Both the position numbers and the translations under genes were made by a program. Shown piece after piece: positions 32,804-44,800 of a stretch of 64,000 bases of DNA (the first letter of the stretch is position 1; every line of letters begins with the position of its first letter). The stretch is from NCBI GenBank assembly GCA_023052935.1, contig CM041294.1:9906414-9970413 (forward strand), written 5' to 3'. The stretch is from Piezodorus guildinii. Taxonomy: Eukaryota > Arthropoda > Insecta > Hemiptera > Pentatomidae. The notes beneath the pieces were generated by a model. The model did not search any database. It had not been told where the DNA came from and was given only the letters and a program-made list of their open reading frames with translations.

Positions 32804-33537
32804 TTGGAAAGAGTCTGAACACTAGTTATGAATAAATGCGAAAACAAAAATGCCTAAATTTAAGGACTAAAAATGCTAATCTAGTTAACGTACTAAGAAA
32901 CCTCTCCCAAAACCCGGTGGGGGTCGAGGACAATGGTGTCTAGATCACATATGTATAATCCACAAAAAAAAAAAAAAAAAAAAAGTAATGGGCATTAAAA
33001 AACCTATTTAAAACTTGAAGAACTGAATTTGAATAGAACTATGGACAAACTTGTGGGTTCTGAATAATCATATTTACTGAATTAAGATTAAGTGATAATT
33101 CTCAGGAATAATCTTGAAAATAAAAGCTACTTTTCATTTACGAGTAATTATGAAAATATTAATTTTTAAATTAAAATTAATTTGCATTTTCTTTTTCTAT
33201 CCCAAACCAATTCTCAAAATATCACAGTCAGGATCTCTTCTATTAAGGGAAGAAGCAAATATGGAGGATTATATTTGTTGACAAGTTTATGCCACAGCTC
33301 ATACACCCGCCCTATGAAAATAATGAATATATGAAAATTTTTTGTCTATAATGTTTGTTCACATATAGTGGAAAATATACGTTATAATATTATGTTAAGT
33401 TTCCAAAAATTGATGTGGGTTTGTTCATATGTAAATTAGAATGTAATTTTAATTTATGGAACACAAAGTTGGGAATTGAGCAAATTTTTTTGTGTGATAA
33501 TTATTTTAAAATCCTTTAATCCAAGTTCCATATTTTT

Positions 33538-33828
33538 TTAATTAACAAACCTGGGTTTCCATATGAAAATATAGTAGAGGGCGAGGAAGAACGCCAGGCT
33601 CCCGATGAGGGTAAGATATGAAATTACAGTGCAGGCCCTGATGAATTTGCGCCGCAACTCGTTTTTACCCGGTGGGTTTGTTTCGGTAGGATCCGGGCTG
33701 GCTGTGTTTCTTGTAGCTAAGAGGTCGTTGGTTGCTGGCGGGGACATCTCAGACTGTTTTATGTAGGTTATAGGATTAGTATTTTTTAGGTCTTCCTTAT
33801 GTAACCTGCGTGATGATCGACCTTCCAT
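33538..33828 (-). CDS. InaF-motif small membrane protein, single exon, 96 residues
   Basis: The ATG at 33828 opens a frame of 96 codons ending in TAA. The N-terminal half is hydrophilic (KEDLKN, PPATND, TNPPGKNELRR). The C-terminal third is one hydrophobic helix after basic residues: RRKFIRACTVISYL through to ALYYIFIWKPRF. The pattern K.IR..TV..Y......A...A.YY...WKP is the InaF motif. It is named for the Drosophila inaF proteins, which act with TRP channels, and is also found in vertebrate INAFM proteins. By analogy the product is a single-pass membrane protein that may associate with a channel; the partner is unknown. A GT after CCCAG (end of exon-like reading WKP) could also be a donor, so an alternative C terminus cannot be excluded. 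Codon use is less AT-rich than the flanks, which supports coding. Confidence 0.72.
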   Translation of the reverse strand: MEGRSSRRLHKEDLKNTNPITYIKQSEMSPPATNDLLATRNTASPDPTETNPPGKNELRRKFIRACTVISYLTLIGSLAFFLALYYIFIWKPRFVN

Positions 33829-33889
33829 TTATGGATTATTTAGTATTTCTGTTGAAAACTGATATTTCGATTATACCTTTTAAATGTTT

Positions 33890-34990
33890 TATTTCTTTTA
33901 ACATAATTATGGATCCAGGGGGCAGTTCTGAGGAATGAAGAGACATTTTTCTTGTTAGAGAAGGGGGATATTTTGGAGGGGAGATTAAACTTTATTCAAT
34001 TTAGCAAAATTGGCTAATTATATTAGAGTCACTCCAGAACCTTATTTCGAGTTCACGTCTCGTTCCGAGGATTTTAACTCGGCATTTATCCCACATCCTC
34101 ACCCCCTGGCCGGAGAAATTCCCTAGTGGCCTTCAACAGCGAGGTAGGGGTTAGAAAAAAAGTATTTAGTATACGATGTATTACTTTGAATAAGCCGATA
34201 TATATTTATTTTTCTTGCCGGTTCTTTATCTGGAGAGAAGTAGTTCCCGACTTCCTCTACATCGTCATGGATCCGCAGCATTTCCAGGTCTCTGTTTTAC
34301 CACATGGGTTGGTTGAGGGTGTCGAGGAATGGTTGTTATAATAGACAAGAAATAGTATCAGAAGGCCTCGACAATTGCGTATTCATGCAAGGAAGAGAGT
34401 TTAATGGAGAAGATATGAAATTGAAGAGAGGACTGGTTAGGACGGATTACACTCTGTGTGGTAGAAGCACGCCAGTAGTGTGGGTTAGGAAAGGATCCAC
34501 CCTGCGTGGTAGTAGCACGACAGTAGTGAGGATGAGGAGAGAATTCGCCCTGCGTGGTAGTAGCACGGAAGTAGCGTGAATAAGGAGAGAATTCGCCCTG
34601 CGTGGTAGTAGCACGGCAGTAGCGTGAATAAGGAGAGAATTCGCCCTGCGTGGTAGTACCACGACAGTAGCGGAACTCGCCCTGCGGGGTAGTAGCCCGA
34701 CAGTAGCGAGGGTAAGAAGGAGTCAAGGTAGAAGAAGGAAGTGAAATAAAGATAGACCACATTGAGTTACAAAGGCAGAGTAAATCTGACCTATGGAGAT
34801 ACCCGCTTGGGTGATCTGAAGAGCTGATCCAGCTCTTGGGGATGTTAGTCATCCATGTCGATAATTGACAGTGAGAGCTTAGCTAGGGGTCTTGGCCCTA
34901 GGTCAAATTACTTTGAGTGCTTTATTTATTCTCATACAACAGTTATAGAGATATAAATATTTACAATGACATTAATTATTAACAATATAC
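33890..34990. other. GC-richer unassigned segment, probably an old mobile element
   Basis: Composition rises clearly against the flanks. It includes a 48-bp tandem array (34453-34712). Open frames on the minus strand (34358-34852) come from the array, whose period is a multiple of three. No polymerase, integrase or capsid motif was recognised. Confidence 0.35.
34453..34712. repeat. 48-bp tandem repeat
   Basis: About five units built on 'ggagagaattcgccctgcg', 'tggtagtagcacg' and 'cagtagcgtgaata'. The central units (about 34536-34632) are close to identical. Outer units have substitutions or are shortened. Confidence 0.8.
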
Positions 34991-35009
34991 AATATTATTG
35001 GATATAGCG

Positions 35010-35440
35010 TCTTCTTATATATGCCCGGTAAGGTATGTGGACGCCGCTGGCGCTATCTGTGAGCAAGCGTGTGTAGCATCCGCCACAAGGGATTTACCTC
35101 TTTTACCTCCAATCGTCTGCATGAACTCCTGATATGAAATTGAGGGACTCCTAAAATGGTCTCCTACTTCCCTTGGTCGTGCCTCTAATATAATATTAAG
35201 ATCAATGTCCTCGTTCATGCGGAAACAGAACCAAACCACTTCAGTTGACTGTTTTGAGTTCAGCTACTTCCAGCTGGTCTCTTTTACTTTAATTTTTAAT
35301 ACGATCCTTCCTAGTTCCTCCAACCGCTCTATGTAGGAACCTCATTCCCGCTGCTGTTATGCGACTGTACTACGGAACACTTGAAGATCGTAGGAGAACA
35401 GCCGGTACCGTACGTGACAATTTAGATAAGAACGAAGAAG
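35010..35440 (-). mobile_element. Degenerate RTE-type LINE 3' fragment
   Basis: The minus strand reads WFCFRMNEDIDLN.ILEARPRE and then YQEFMQTIGGKRGKSL. This aligns with WFGHVCRMNEDREPRKVLEARPTG and YIQKIGGKRLQEL at the end of the LINE at 38794-46705. It is heavily mutated. It lies upstream of the SLC46-type gene. Confidence 0.7.
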
Positions 35441-35802
35441 TAAAATACTTCATTATCCCCAATTCCCTTCCCCTTTCAAATTACTTTGATAATATCTCCT
35501 AGTTATTATACTTCCCGTTTCTAAAAAAAATAAAATAAAAAAATATCATGTTACTGTTACTTTTTCCTATTTAAATGATAATTTCTCTAATCGGATCTTG
35601 GTAAATCTGAATTAGGGATTCAGAATAAGGTGGTTAACATTTTTTTTTAGGTATTGCGTTTTACACTATTAAAGATGAAATACTGCTATATCATTATGAA
35701 ATAACTGAGTTAATATTAGCACAGACGCAAGATTTTAGTTTGAGATAAGTAAAATAAATAAGCCAGTAGTTGACTGTGTATCATTGGGGAGCAGTGGACA
35801 AC

Positions 35803-38800
35803 ATGAAAGCATCGGACTACTTCCGTGGAATCACCGTCGAACCTACGATTTTTCTAAACGCTTTGGGCCTCGCCTTTTCAGCTCTGACTGTTCAAAACCT
35901 TTTAAGTCAAAAGACATGCTATCCTGACGTCCGACCTCCTATCAACCTAATATGTAATGACACTGTTAAGGTCGGAGAAGCTACAGGTGATTTGAAAATG
36001 TTTATCATTACAAATGGAATGTTTGATGCATCTTAATTCTTCGTTCCCGGTACTCTGATCATCTACTGTATTTTACCATTATCTGTTTGAAAACAATGCC
36101 GAACTACTAACTTATATCTACCGTAAATATTTACACATGCATTTTCATTCGGCAGGATATTCCAAATGTTCCAAGCTTAAAATTCGTTTCAGACCCTTTA
36201 CTATTAATTTGTTTGAAAAAAAAAATGCAGATCATAATCTTTAAGTCTCAAAATGGAAAGAATTTGAAATGAAAAGTGAATCGTACGAGTAACAATTTTA
36301 ATTGCATAGGGATTGCCAAATTAAATAATAGTATGAAAAAAACAAAAAACAAGATCGAATTAATATGCAACATAATGAGCTTAAATAATTAAAAATTCTG
36401 AAATTGCTTACTTTATATCTTTTTCTATAATTCCTGTTTAATATATCTCATGGAATAAAATTTAAACTTCTAACGTTCCACGTCCCTATTGTTAGATCTC
36501 TACTTTTCATCTTGCGCCTATATTCCTCTAGATAGGTTAGAATTTATAAAACTGTTATTCTTCCGACGGTTCTTTACGGATGCGAAACGTGGCCGCTTAC
36601 TTTGAAGGATGAACAACGGCTTAAGGTTTTCGAAAATAAGGTACTGCGTAAAGTATTTGGTCCGAAGAGAGATGAGGCCACTGGGGAGTTTAGAAGGCTG
36701 CACAACGCGGAATTGCGGAGTTTATACCCTGTGAATATAATTGAGTTGATAGCATCGCGGAGACTCAAATGGGCGCGTCAAATTGTTGGGCTTAGTGAGG
36801 AACGGATTCCGAGAAAGTTGGTATTCGCTGAACCGACTGGTAAGCGTCCGAAAGGTAGGCCGAAGCGTCGATGGGAGGATTGCATTAAGGCTGATCTCGG
36901 GAACTTGGGCTTGACTGGTGAACATTGGACGAGTCAGTGCAGGCGAAGTTTGGTGGCATCGGCATCGAACCTTCGGGTTCGGTAAGCCTATTATTATTAT
37001 TATCATGGAATAAAATTACATTAAACGATAGGTCAGCTAATCAGGAATAAACGTAAGATAATTAATCATAAAATCCAGTAATTAAAAAAATCTGATTATT
37101 GTTAGTCGATTGTGTATGAATTGAAATAATCGATCGCGAGATTTAAATACTTTTTAATGATTCGTTCCTTTTAATAAATTCCTTCATTATTTAGTATTAT
37201 ATTTTCAGCGAATATTGGAAATATTTTTATTTCTCGTTGATCTACTTGAGTTCAGTTGTGTGTTTAATTGCTGGAAACTTAAACTAGGAGATCACATGGC
37301 TAGTTTTTTTTTTAATCTCCGTTCTGGTATATCACGTAAGAGAGAGGAGTAAATAGATAAAATGAGTGAATTAGCAAGATTCTATGTTGAAGGATATTAG
37401 GGGTACTCACTACATTTGCTATAGCATGCTATTTGTGCTATTGTGCTAAACCCAACAATTTTATACAGGAAATAACTGTAGAAACCCGACGGGTTTAGCA
37501 AAATAACAAAAATAGCATGCTATAGCAAACGTAGTGAGTACCCCTAATATAGTTTATATTTTGCATAAGTAGCATCTTTGTATTAGCAAGTTCATATGGT
37601 CAGGTTCAAAATAAACAAAGATGCACAAATAATTTATTTGTAGAATTTTGGAATGTGTTGTTTATGCATGTATTTTGCGGTCCGTGTGTTTAAATAGTTT
37701 GACCCAGTAGACAATAGTAAAGTAAATTGTTGTGAAGAGCTCTAATACATATTCATGGTAAGGATATTTGTATATATTGTATAAAATATAATTGTTTTTT
37801 ATGATTGCAGATATACTTTTCGCAAGAATAACTCTGAGATCAGTGTTGTCAGCGATAGCAATTCCTCTTTTAGGTTCTTGGAGAGATGCTACAGGCAAAA
37901 ACAGGCTGCTCACATACCTGGCATTGGTCTCTGAAATGATCATTGCCTTTATCTACCTATTAAGCTCATGGACTTGGTCGATATCACCTTTGGTAGCCAG
38001 CCTTACCGAAGCTGTACTGGGAGGGATATGTGGAGAAAGCATCTTACATTTAGCAGCAACGTGTGTCATTAGTGAAAATTCAAAACCAGAAGATAGGACA
38101 TTAAGGTAAATATGATCCCTACAATATCCAACTATCGAATATGCAAAATCTAGCTTTTCGGATCCGATACTTTGCTCTTGTATTGCTGAAGATAAGTCTT
38201 GTGGAAAATTGAGACGTTGATTTCCAAAAGGTACTAAAGGACATTTTTTTTTTTTAATTGATATTTTGATTGATATATTTGTATTCTAATGGTTTAATTT
38301 TATCTGAATCCGTCGTCAGATTTTATCTAAAAAACATAAAAATCCTTTAAAACCGTATTTAAAAAAATTGCATTTCATTCCAAAAGGTACTAAATCCACA
38401 TTTTATTTCATTCCAAAAGGTACTAAAAACATTTCCTTCCAAAACTTACTATATCAGACAAACAGATATAACCTTTCCTTTCATTCCAAAAGGTACATAC
38501 TATATTTCCTATCATACGGCAGAAGCACTTATCCCAGTAATATATTACCATTAATTTATTGTTTTCTTTATTTTGTGTATTTTTATTGGTTCATTTAGTA
38601 CGTCTTGAATCACTGCTATTATTTTGATATATAGTTTTAACCTACTAATCAGTTTTTAGGCTGTTTTAAACAACTTATAGTCAACAACAACTGTGTTAAA
38701 CAACTTTGATTCTTGTTGGTTGTCAATTAAATTAAGTTTTTTTATAGTATTTCTTCTTGCAGCAACATAAATTTAGTTAAACAAATTTTTGATTTTTGGC

Positions 38801-41800
38801 CGCAGGGGTAGCTGAAGTGTACAGCTATAGGGGATTAACGCTCCCCCGGTTTCCCGAGTTCAGTATACTGCACTAATACTCCCAGAACAGTACACCTTAC
38901 ATTAGCACTAACATAAGGACATATACAGTATACACCTCAGGGCATCCTTCCCTGGGAAGACCCATCGGTCATCGGGTATAAAATGACCCCAGTTGGCCCG
39001 AGGTAACGGATCCTTCTTTACTGGGCCAATCACCCGTAAAGGAGTAAAACTGATTCAAAGCAACATACATGGCCTCGGAACAAATGGACTGTCTCAACGG
39101 AAACGACGTGGCACGGATAAGGATCTAAGATTTGGAACCTGGAATATAAAATCACTGACAGGAAAAGAGGTCGAGCTAGTGGGTGAAATGAAGAAATATA
39201 AGATCGACATATTGGGAATGGCTGAGGTGAAGAGGAAAGGAAGCGGAGAAGTAGAGCTGGAGGACGGATATTTCCTGATATATGCAGGTGTACCAAAGGA
39301 CGTTCGGGCTAAAGAGGGAGTGGGGATAGTCATGTCTTCTGCAGCATATAACAGAGTTGAAGAATGGGAGCCAGTCTCTTCCAGGATTATACTTGCAGAC
39401 CTCCAAGTAACCATTGGAAAGTTAACAATCATCCAAGTATACGCTCCCACTGAAGATGCTGGGATATTGGATAAAGAATTGTTCTACTCAGACCTGCAAC
39501 GAGCGATTGATAGAAGCAGGGACAAAGGAAGGATGGTAATTCTCTGTGGAGATTTCAATGCAAGAATCGGACGAGACAACAGAACCTCATTCGGTGCGAT
39601 GGGACCTCATGGAGGTGAAATAGTTAAAAATGAAAATGGCCAAAGATTGATTGATTTCTGCGTCGACAATGATCTCTTACTAGGAAATTCCTTCTACCCA
39701 CATAAAAGAGTACACAAAATTACTTTCTCGAGCGCAGTAGGGAATAGTGTCATCGACTATTTTATCTATGAACGAGGAATCCGACAATATTTCAGAGATG
39801 TGAAAGTAATAAGAGGGGCAGAAATAGGCACAGATCATCTGCTGTTAGTCGCGGATACTAAGATCTTAAGAACCCGCAAGTCTCAAGCTAAAGTTTATGA
39901 AACAATAAAAGTTCGTGCTTTAGATGATCCTGATAAGAAAAAAATATATTCTTCCAAATTGGAAGAAAGTCTCAGAGTCCTGGATTTAGACGGAGACGCA
40001 GAGAAACAATGGAGTGCCCTAAAAATTTCCATATTGAGAACCGCCAAAGAGGTCTGTGGCATACAAAAATTCACCTATAAAGGCAAACGCAGCAAATGGT
40101 GGAATGATGATGTTAAGACGGCTATAAACCGAAAGAAGCAAGCATGGAAATCATATCAACGCCATAAGACACCCAATAACTGGGCTGAGTATAGAAGAGC
40201 GAGGAATGAGGCCAAAGCAGTAGTAAAAGCACAAAAAAGAATATCATGGGAAGAATTCGGGAAGAGCCTAGATGAAAATCATAGAGAAAATATCAAAAAG
40301 TTTTGGCGTACTGTGAAATTCTTGAAGGGCAAAAGAGCAAAGCCAGTTAGAAATGTTAAAGATAATAACGGTGAATTGCTGACAGAAACATCTAAAATAT
40401 TAGAGAGATGGCGTAGACACTACCTAGAACTCTTCGCTAATAAAGAAGCAGTTAGAGAACAAAGGGGACAGACGATCTACGAAGTCAGTGATGAACCCAT
40501 TAACGAAGAAGAAGTAGAGCTGGCTCTTGAACAGTTAAAGACAGGGAAGGCTGCAGGCAGAGACAACATCGCCCCCGAGTTCCTGAAATATGGAGGACAA
40601 GAGCTCATTAAAGCATTGCAAGGGCTATTTCAGACGGTATGGGATACCAAAAGAATCCCGAAAGATTGGGAGTACAGTGTGATTATTCCTATTCACAAAA
40701 AAGGGAGTCAAACGGAATGTGCTAATTATAGACCAATTAGCCTCCTGTCCGTGGCATACAAAATGTACACGCACATTCTGGAGAAAAGGCTACGACGAAT
40801 TGTGGAGGAACAACTGGAAGAGGAGCAAGCAGGTTTTCGCCCTGGCAGGCAAACCCAGGATAATATCTTTGTCATAAGAAATATATTAGAAAAATCATGG
40901 GACAGAGATAGAAGCACATATTTCGCATTCCTGGACCTAAAGGCTGCTTTCGACTCGGTCCCACGTCAAGAAATATGGAACGCCCTTGCAGCGAAAAATG
41001 TACCAATAGATCTTATTTCCGCCATAGAATCTGTATACACTGATTCTAAAGGAGTGGTACGGATTAATGGAACAGAATCTGCACATTTTCCCATTGATAG
41101 AGGAGTAAAGCAGGGAGACAGTCTGAGCCCGCTTCTGTTTACAGTGTTTATGGATGAGATCCATAAAATTTGTAAAAGGCGAACTGCCCGAACAGTGCTT
41201 GGTAAGTGGGACATGAGGACGATACTGAGCCAGTCACTGTTATACGCTGATGATATCGTCCTTATTTGCGATACGAAAGACAAATTACAGCAAGCTCTAA
41301 TAGAATGGCAGGAAGAACTTCAGCGAAAGGGAATGACCATAAATGTCTCCAAGAGCAAGATACTGGTCCTGTCTCGAGATGAGGAAGAGACTGTGGAGGT
41401 GATTTGTAATGGCGAGGCTCTCGAAGTAGTTGATAACTTTCTCTACTTAGGCTGCAATATAAATATTTATTATTTTTTTTTTTTATTTATTTGACAACAA
41501 GTAATATACAAATGCCTTTAGGCATATATTGTAACACTGATGACCATTACGAAAAACCTCCTTCAGGATTCTTATGAATTCGTGAGTGAAGAAACCTCCC
41601 AGTGAAGGCACTCCTTGGCGTGGAAGATCTGCTAAAGAAGTAGGTCTCTGCTCCAGAGGCGTTTCAGTCTCCTTGGTGGGTTTTGTGGTGGTGTATCAGT
41701 CAGTAATGTTTGTACCAGTAGGTTTGGATGTCCAGCGAGTGAGTCGTGAAAATGTTTGTAATATTTTTTAATGATATCCGTTACGATTGGTATGTTGAGG

Positions 41801-44800
41801 TCTTTGTGTAATGCTTTGTTGGTTACGTAAAAGGGACAGTGAGTGATGAAGCGGAGGAATTTAGATTGAAAGATTTGAATTGTCTGCAAGTGTGATTTTT
41901 TGCATGAGCCCCACACCTGAGTACCGTACGTCCATATAGGTTTAAGTAGCATGTTGTATATAATGATTTTGTTGCTTAGTGATAATTTATTTTTATGGTG
42001 AAGAAGTCGTCTAAGTATTGATAGTCGATGATTCAGTCTTTTTTTTAAGATAGTTACGTGTGATTTCCATGTCAGGCGTCTATCCATTGTGAGTCCTAAG
42101 TATTTTGTTTGTATTTGTTTGGGTAACTGAACATTGTAAAGTGTCAGTGGAGGACAATCAGAATGCCTAAGCGTGAATGTTACTTGACTTGATTTCTGTA
42201 TGTTTATTTTAATACGCCATTTATCAAGCCAATCTTGAAGTAAATTTAAGTAAGTTTGAACATTGTGTGAGGCTATGGTCGGATCTGTACTTGTTGAGAG
42301 TATCACGGTGTCGTCTGCGTATGTTGCAAGTAATGTGTCGGGTGTTTGTGGTATGTCAGAAGTGTATATAGTATACAGAACTGGACCCAAAATGCTGCCT
42401 TGCGGAACTCCCGCACCAACTCGACAGTAGTCGGAATGTTTACCATCTTGGTCGACTACAAAAAACCTATCCTCAAGATACGACCTAATAATTAAATAAT
42501 AAGTATGCGGTAAAATTGATTTGATTTTACTGAGGAGGCCATCATGCCACACCTTATCAAATGCCTGTGCGACGTCTAAAAATGCTGCTGTACAGAATTC
42601 TTTTTTTTCTAATGCCACAGCAATCGAATCAACAACTCTATGACACTGTTGTATGGTCGAATGTGCAGGTCTAAAGCCAAATTGGTGGTTAGGAATTACG
42701 GATTTGGAATCTAAGAAAGGATATAGTCGCTTTAATAATATTTTTTCAAACATTTTGGAAAATAACGGTAATAAACTAATTGGTCTATATGAAGTGACTT
42801 GATCTAACGGTTTGTTTGGCTTTGGAATCATCTTTATAATTGAAAACTTCCATACTAGAGGAAAGTAAGTAAGTCGGAGGATAGAATTATAAATAGATGT
42901 CAGGAAGATTATGGCTTTCTTAGGAAGAAGTCGTACAATTTTAGGTGTGATTAGGTCAAAACCAGGGGCTTTTCTAAGAGGTAAGTTTTTAATGCAAAAT
43001 TTTACGTCCGAAGGAGTAATAGGAGGTGGAGGTAGAGAAAGAGGAAGAGAATAAGTGAGAATTTGTTGGATGTCTGAGCAGTGCTGTTGGTCTAGTAAGT
43101 CATCATGAGGATGAAATACATCCGTAAGATGTGCAGAAAATAGGTCTGCCTTTTCTTCATCACTTCTAGCCCATGTGTTGTCAGGTTTACGGAGAGGGTT
43201 CTTTGTATGGTGATAATGTAGTATCTTTCGTGTTTGTTGCCAGAGAGTATTGTTACTAGTCTGTAAGTTACTCAAATGTGTGTTGTAGGTGTCGTGTTTA
43301 TATTGTTGTATAAGTTTTCTCAGTCTGTTAGTAAGTTGGTTAAGTAATCGTTTGTCACTAGGATAGCGAGATCTTTTCCATTGGTTAAGAGCCCGTCGTT
43401 TTTCGACCATTAGTGACCGTATTTCAGGGGGTAAATACTGTTTGTTATTGTCTGTTACTGGTTTATGTGCTGATTGCCAGGCAGCACTTTGTATAGTCTT
43501 AGTAAGTGTATCTACAGCATTGTCGATGTCTTCCTGAGTCTTTAAGCTAGTATTGAGGTTAATTTTATTGTTTATGGCACTATGAAATTGACTAATTATT
43601 ATTGGTCCAGGAGTTAACGTAGGCATGTGGGTTGTAGATAAGATGTGTCTAGAGAGAGAAAGCATAACTGCAGAATGGTCAGATGAAAGGTCATTATCAA
43701 TAGTGATGTGATGATGTAGAGTATTTAGGCGAGAAGTGATAAAGAAGTCCAGTAGTTCTGGCTGTCGATTAATGTCTGTCGGCCAGTAAGTCGGTTCTGG
43801 TGGTAGAATGAAGTCACAGTCAAGGTTCAGACATGTATTAAGAAGAACATTTCCTCTAGGGTTTTTAGTCCTATTGCCGAAACGAGGATGTTTGGCGTTA
43901 AAGTCCCCGCCACATAAAAATTTAGGTCCCAAAACAGTAAATACGTCAGTAAGTATATCTTGTGAAAGTCTCTGTCTCGGAGGACAATAAGCACTGGCGA
44001 TAGAAATAGTTGTGTGGTCAATTTCGACTGAGATTGCTGATAATTGAAGTTCAGGTAAGGCTGTCATTTGTAGAGGATAGTGATACAATGTTCGTTTCAC
44101 AACTACTGCCGAGCCACCACGGGCAGCTCCGCTTGGATGATCAGCATGGTACACTATATACCCCTGTATATAAAATCGTATGGTCCTCGTAAAGTGAGTT
44201 TCGGTTAACAGTGCTATGTCTATGTCATGTTCGTGCAAGTATATGTCAAGTTCGTTTCTTCGGTGTAGGGCACCATTAGCATTCCAGAGGAGGAGTTTTA
44301 GTGAATGTTGATTAATATAATTAAGGGCTGACATTTGGAATAAATTTATTAACAAGCGTGGTGAGCAAAGTTATGAGTGGATTTATCATAGATTTAAATT
44401 CATTTAGAAAGGAATTAAAGTGTGAAGAGAAATCTTGAGTGGTAGATTGTGCATGAGATGATGTGTTATTAGGTCTTGACTGAGATGAAGGCATGAATGG
44501 TGGTTGTGTGTGATGAGGTGTTGAAAAAGGTGAGGACATATTCGTAGATTGAGGTGTTATGTGTTGCGGAGCAGTGTATTGAGGTACTGTATACCGGGGT
44601 TTAGTGTGTTGAGGAGTCGTGTATTGAGGAGTTGTATTTTGGGGTGTAGTGTGGTGTAGAGGAGGTGAATGTTGATGTCTTACCAATTGAGGTATTGCGT
44701 AATGAGGTGTTGTGTTTTGAGAAATTGGATATTGTGGTGATGTGTAGTTGTAAGTAGGGTTATTACATACCGTCTGATGTTCTTCTGTTTCAAGAGGAGG

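Noticed and set aside
33225..33320. Minus-strand exon-like reading RVYELWHKLVNKYNPPYLL after an AG
   Set aside because: It would need phase 1, while the possible InaF donors are phase 2 or 0, and I know no domain with this pattern. It could still be an exon fragment.
34358..34852. Minus-strand frame of 164 codons with repeated TTTQGEF
   Set aside because: Produced by the 48-bp tandem array; no support outside it.
41586..41771. Short plus-strand frames across 41.6-46 kb
   Set aside because: Shadows of the Jockey ORF1 and ORF2 on the other strand.
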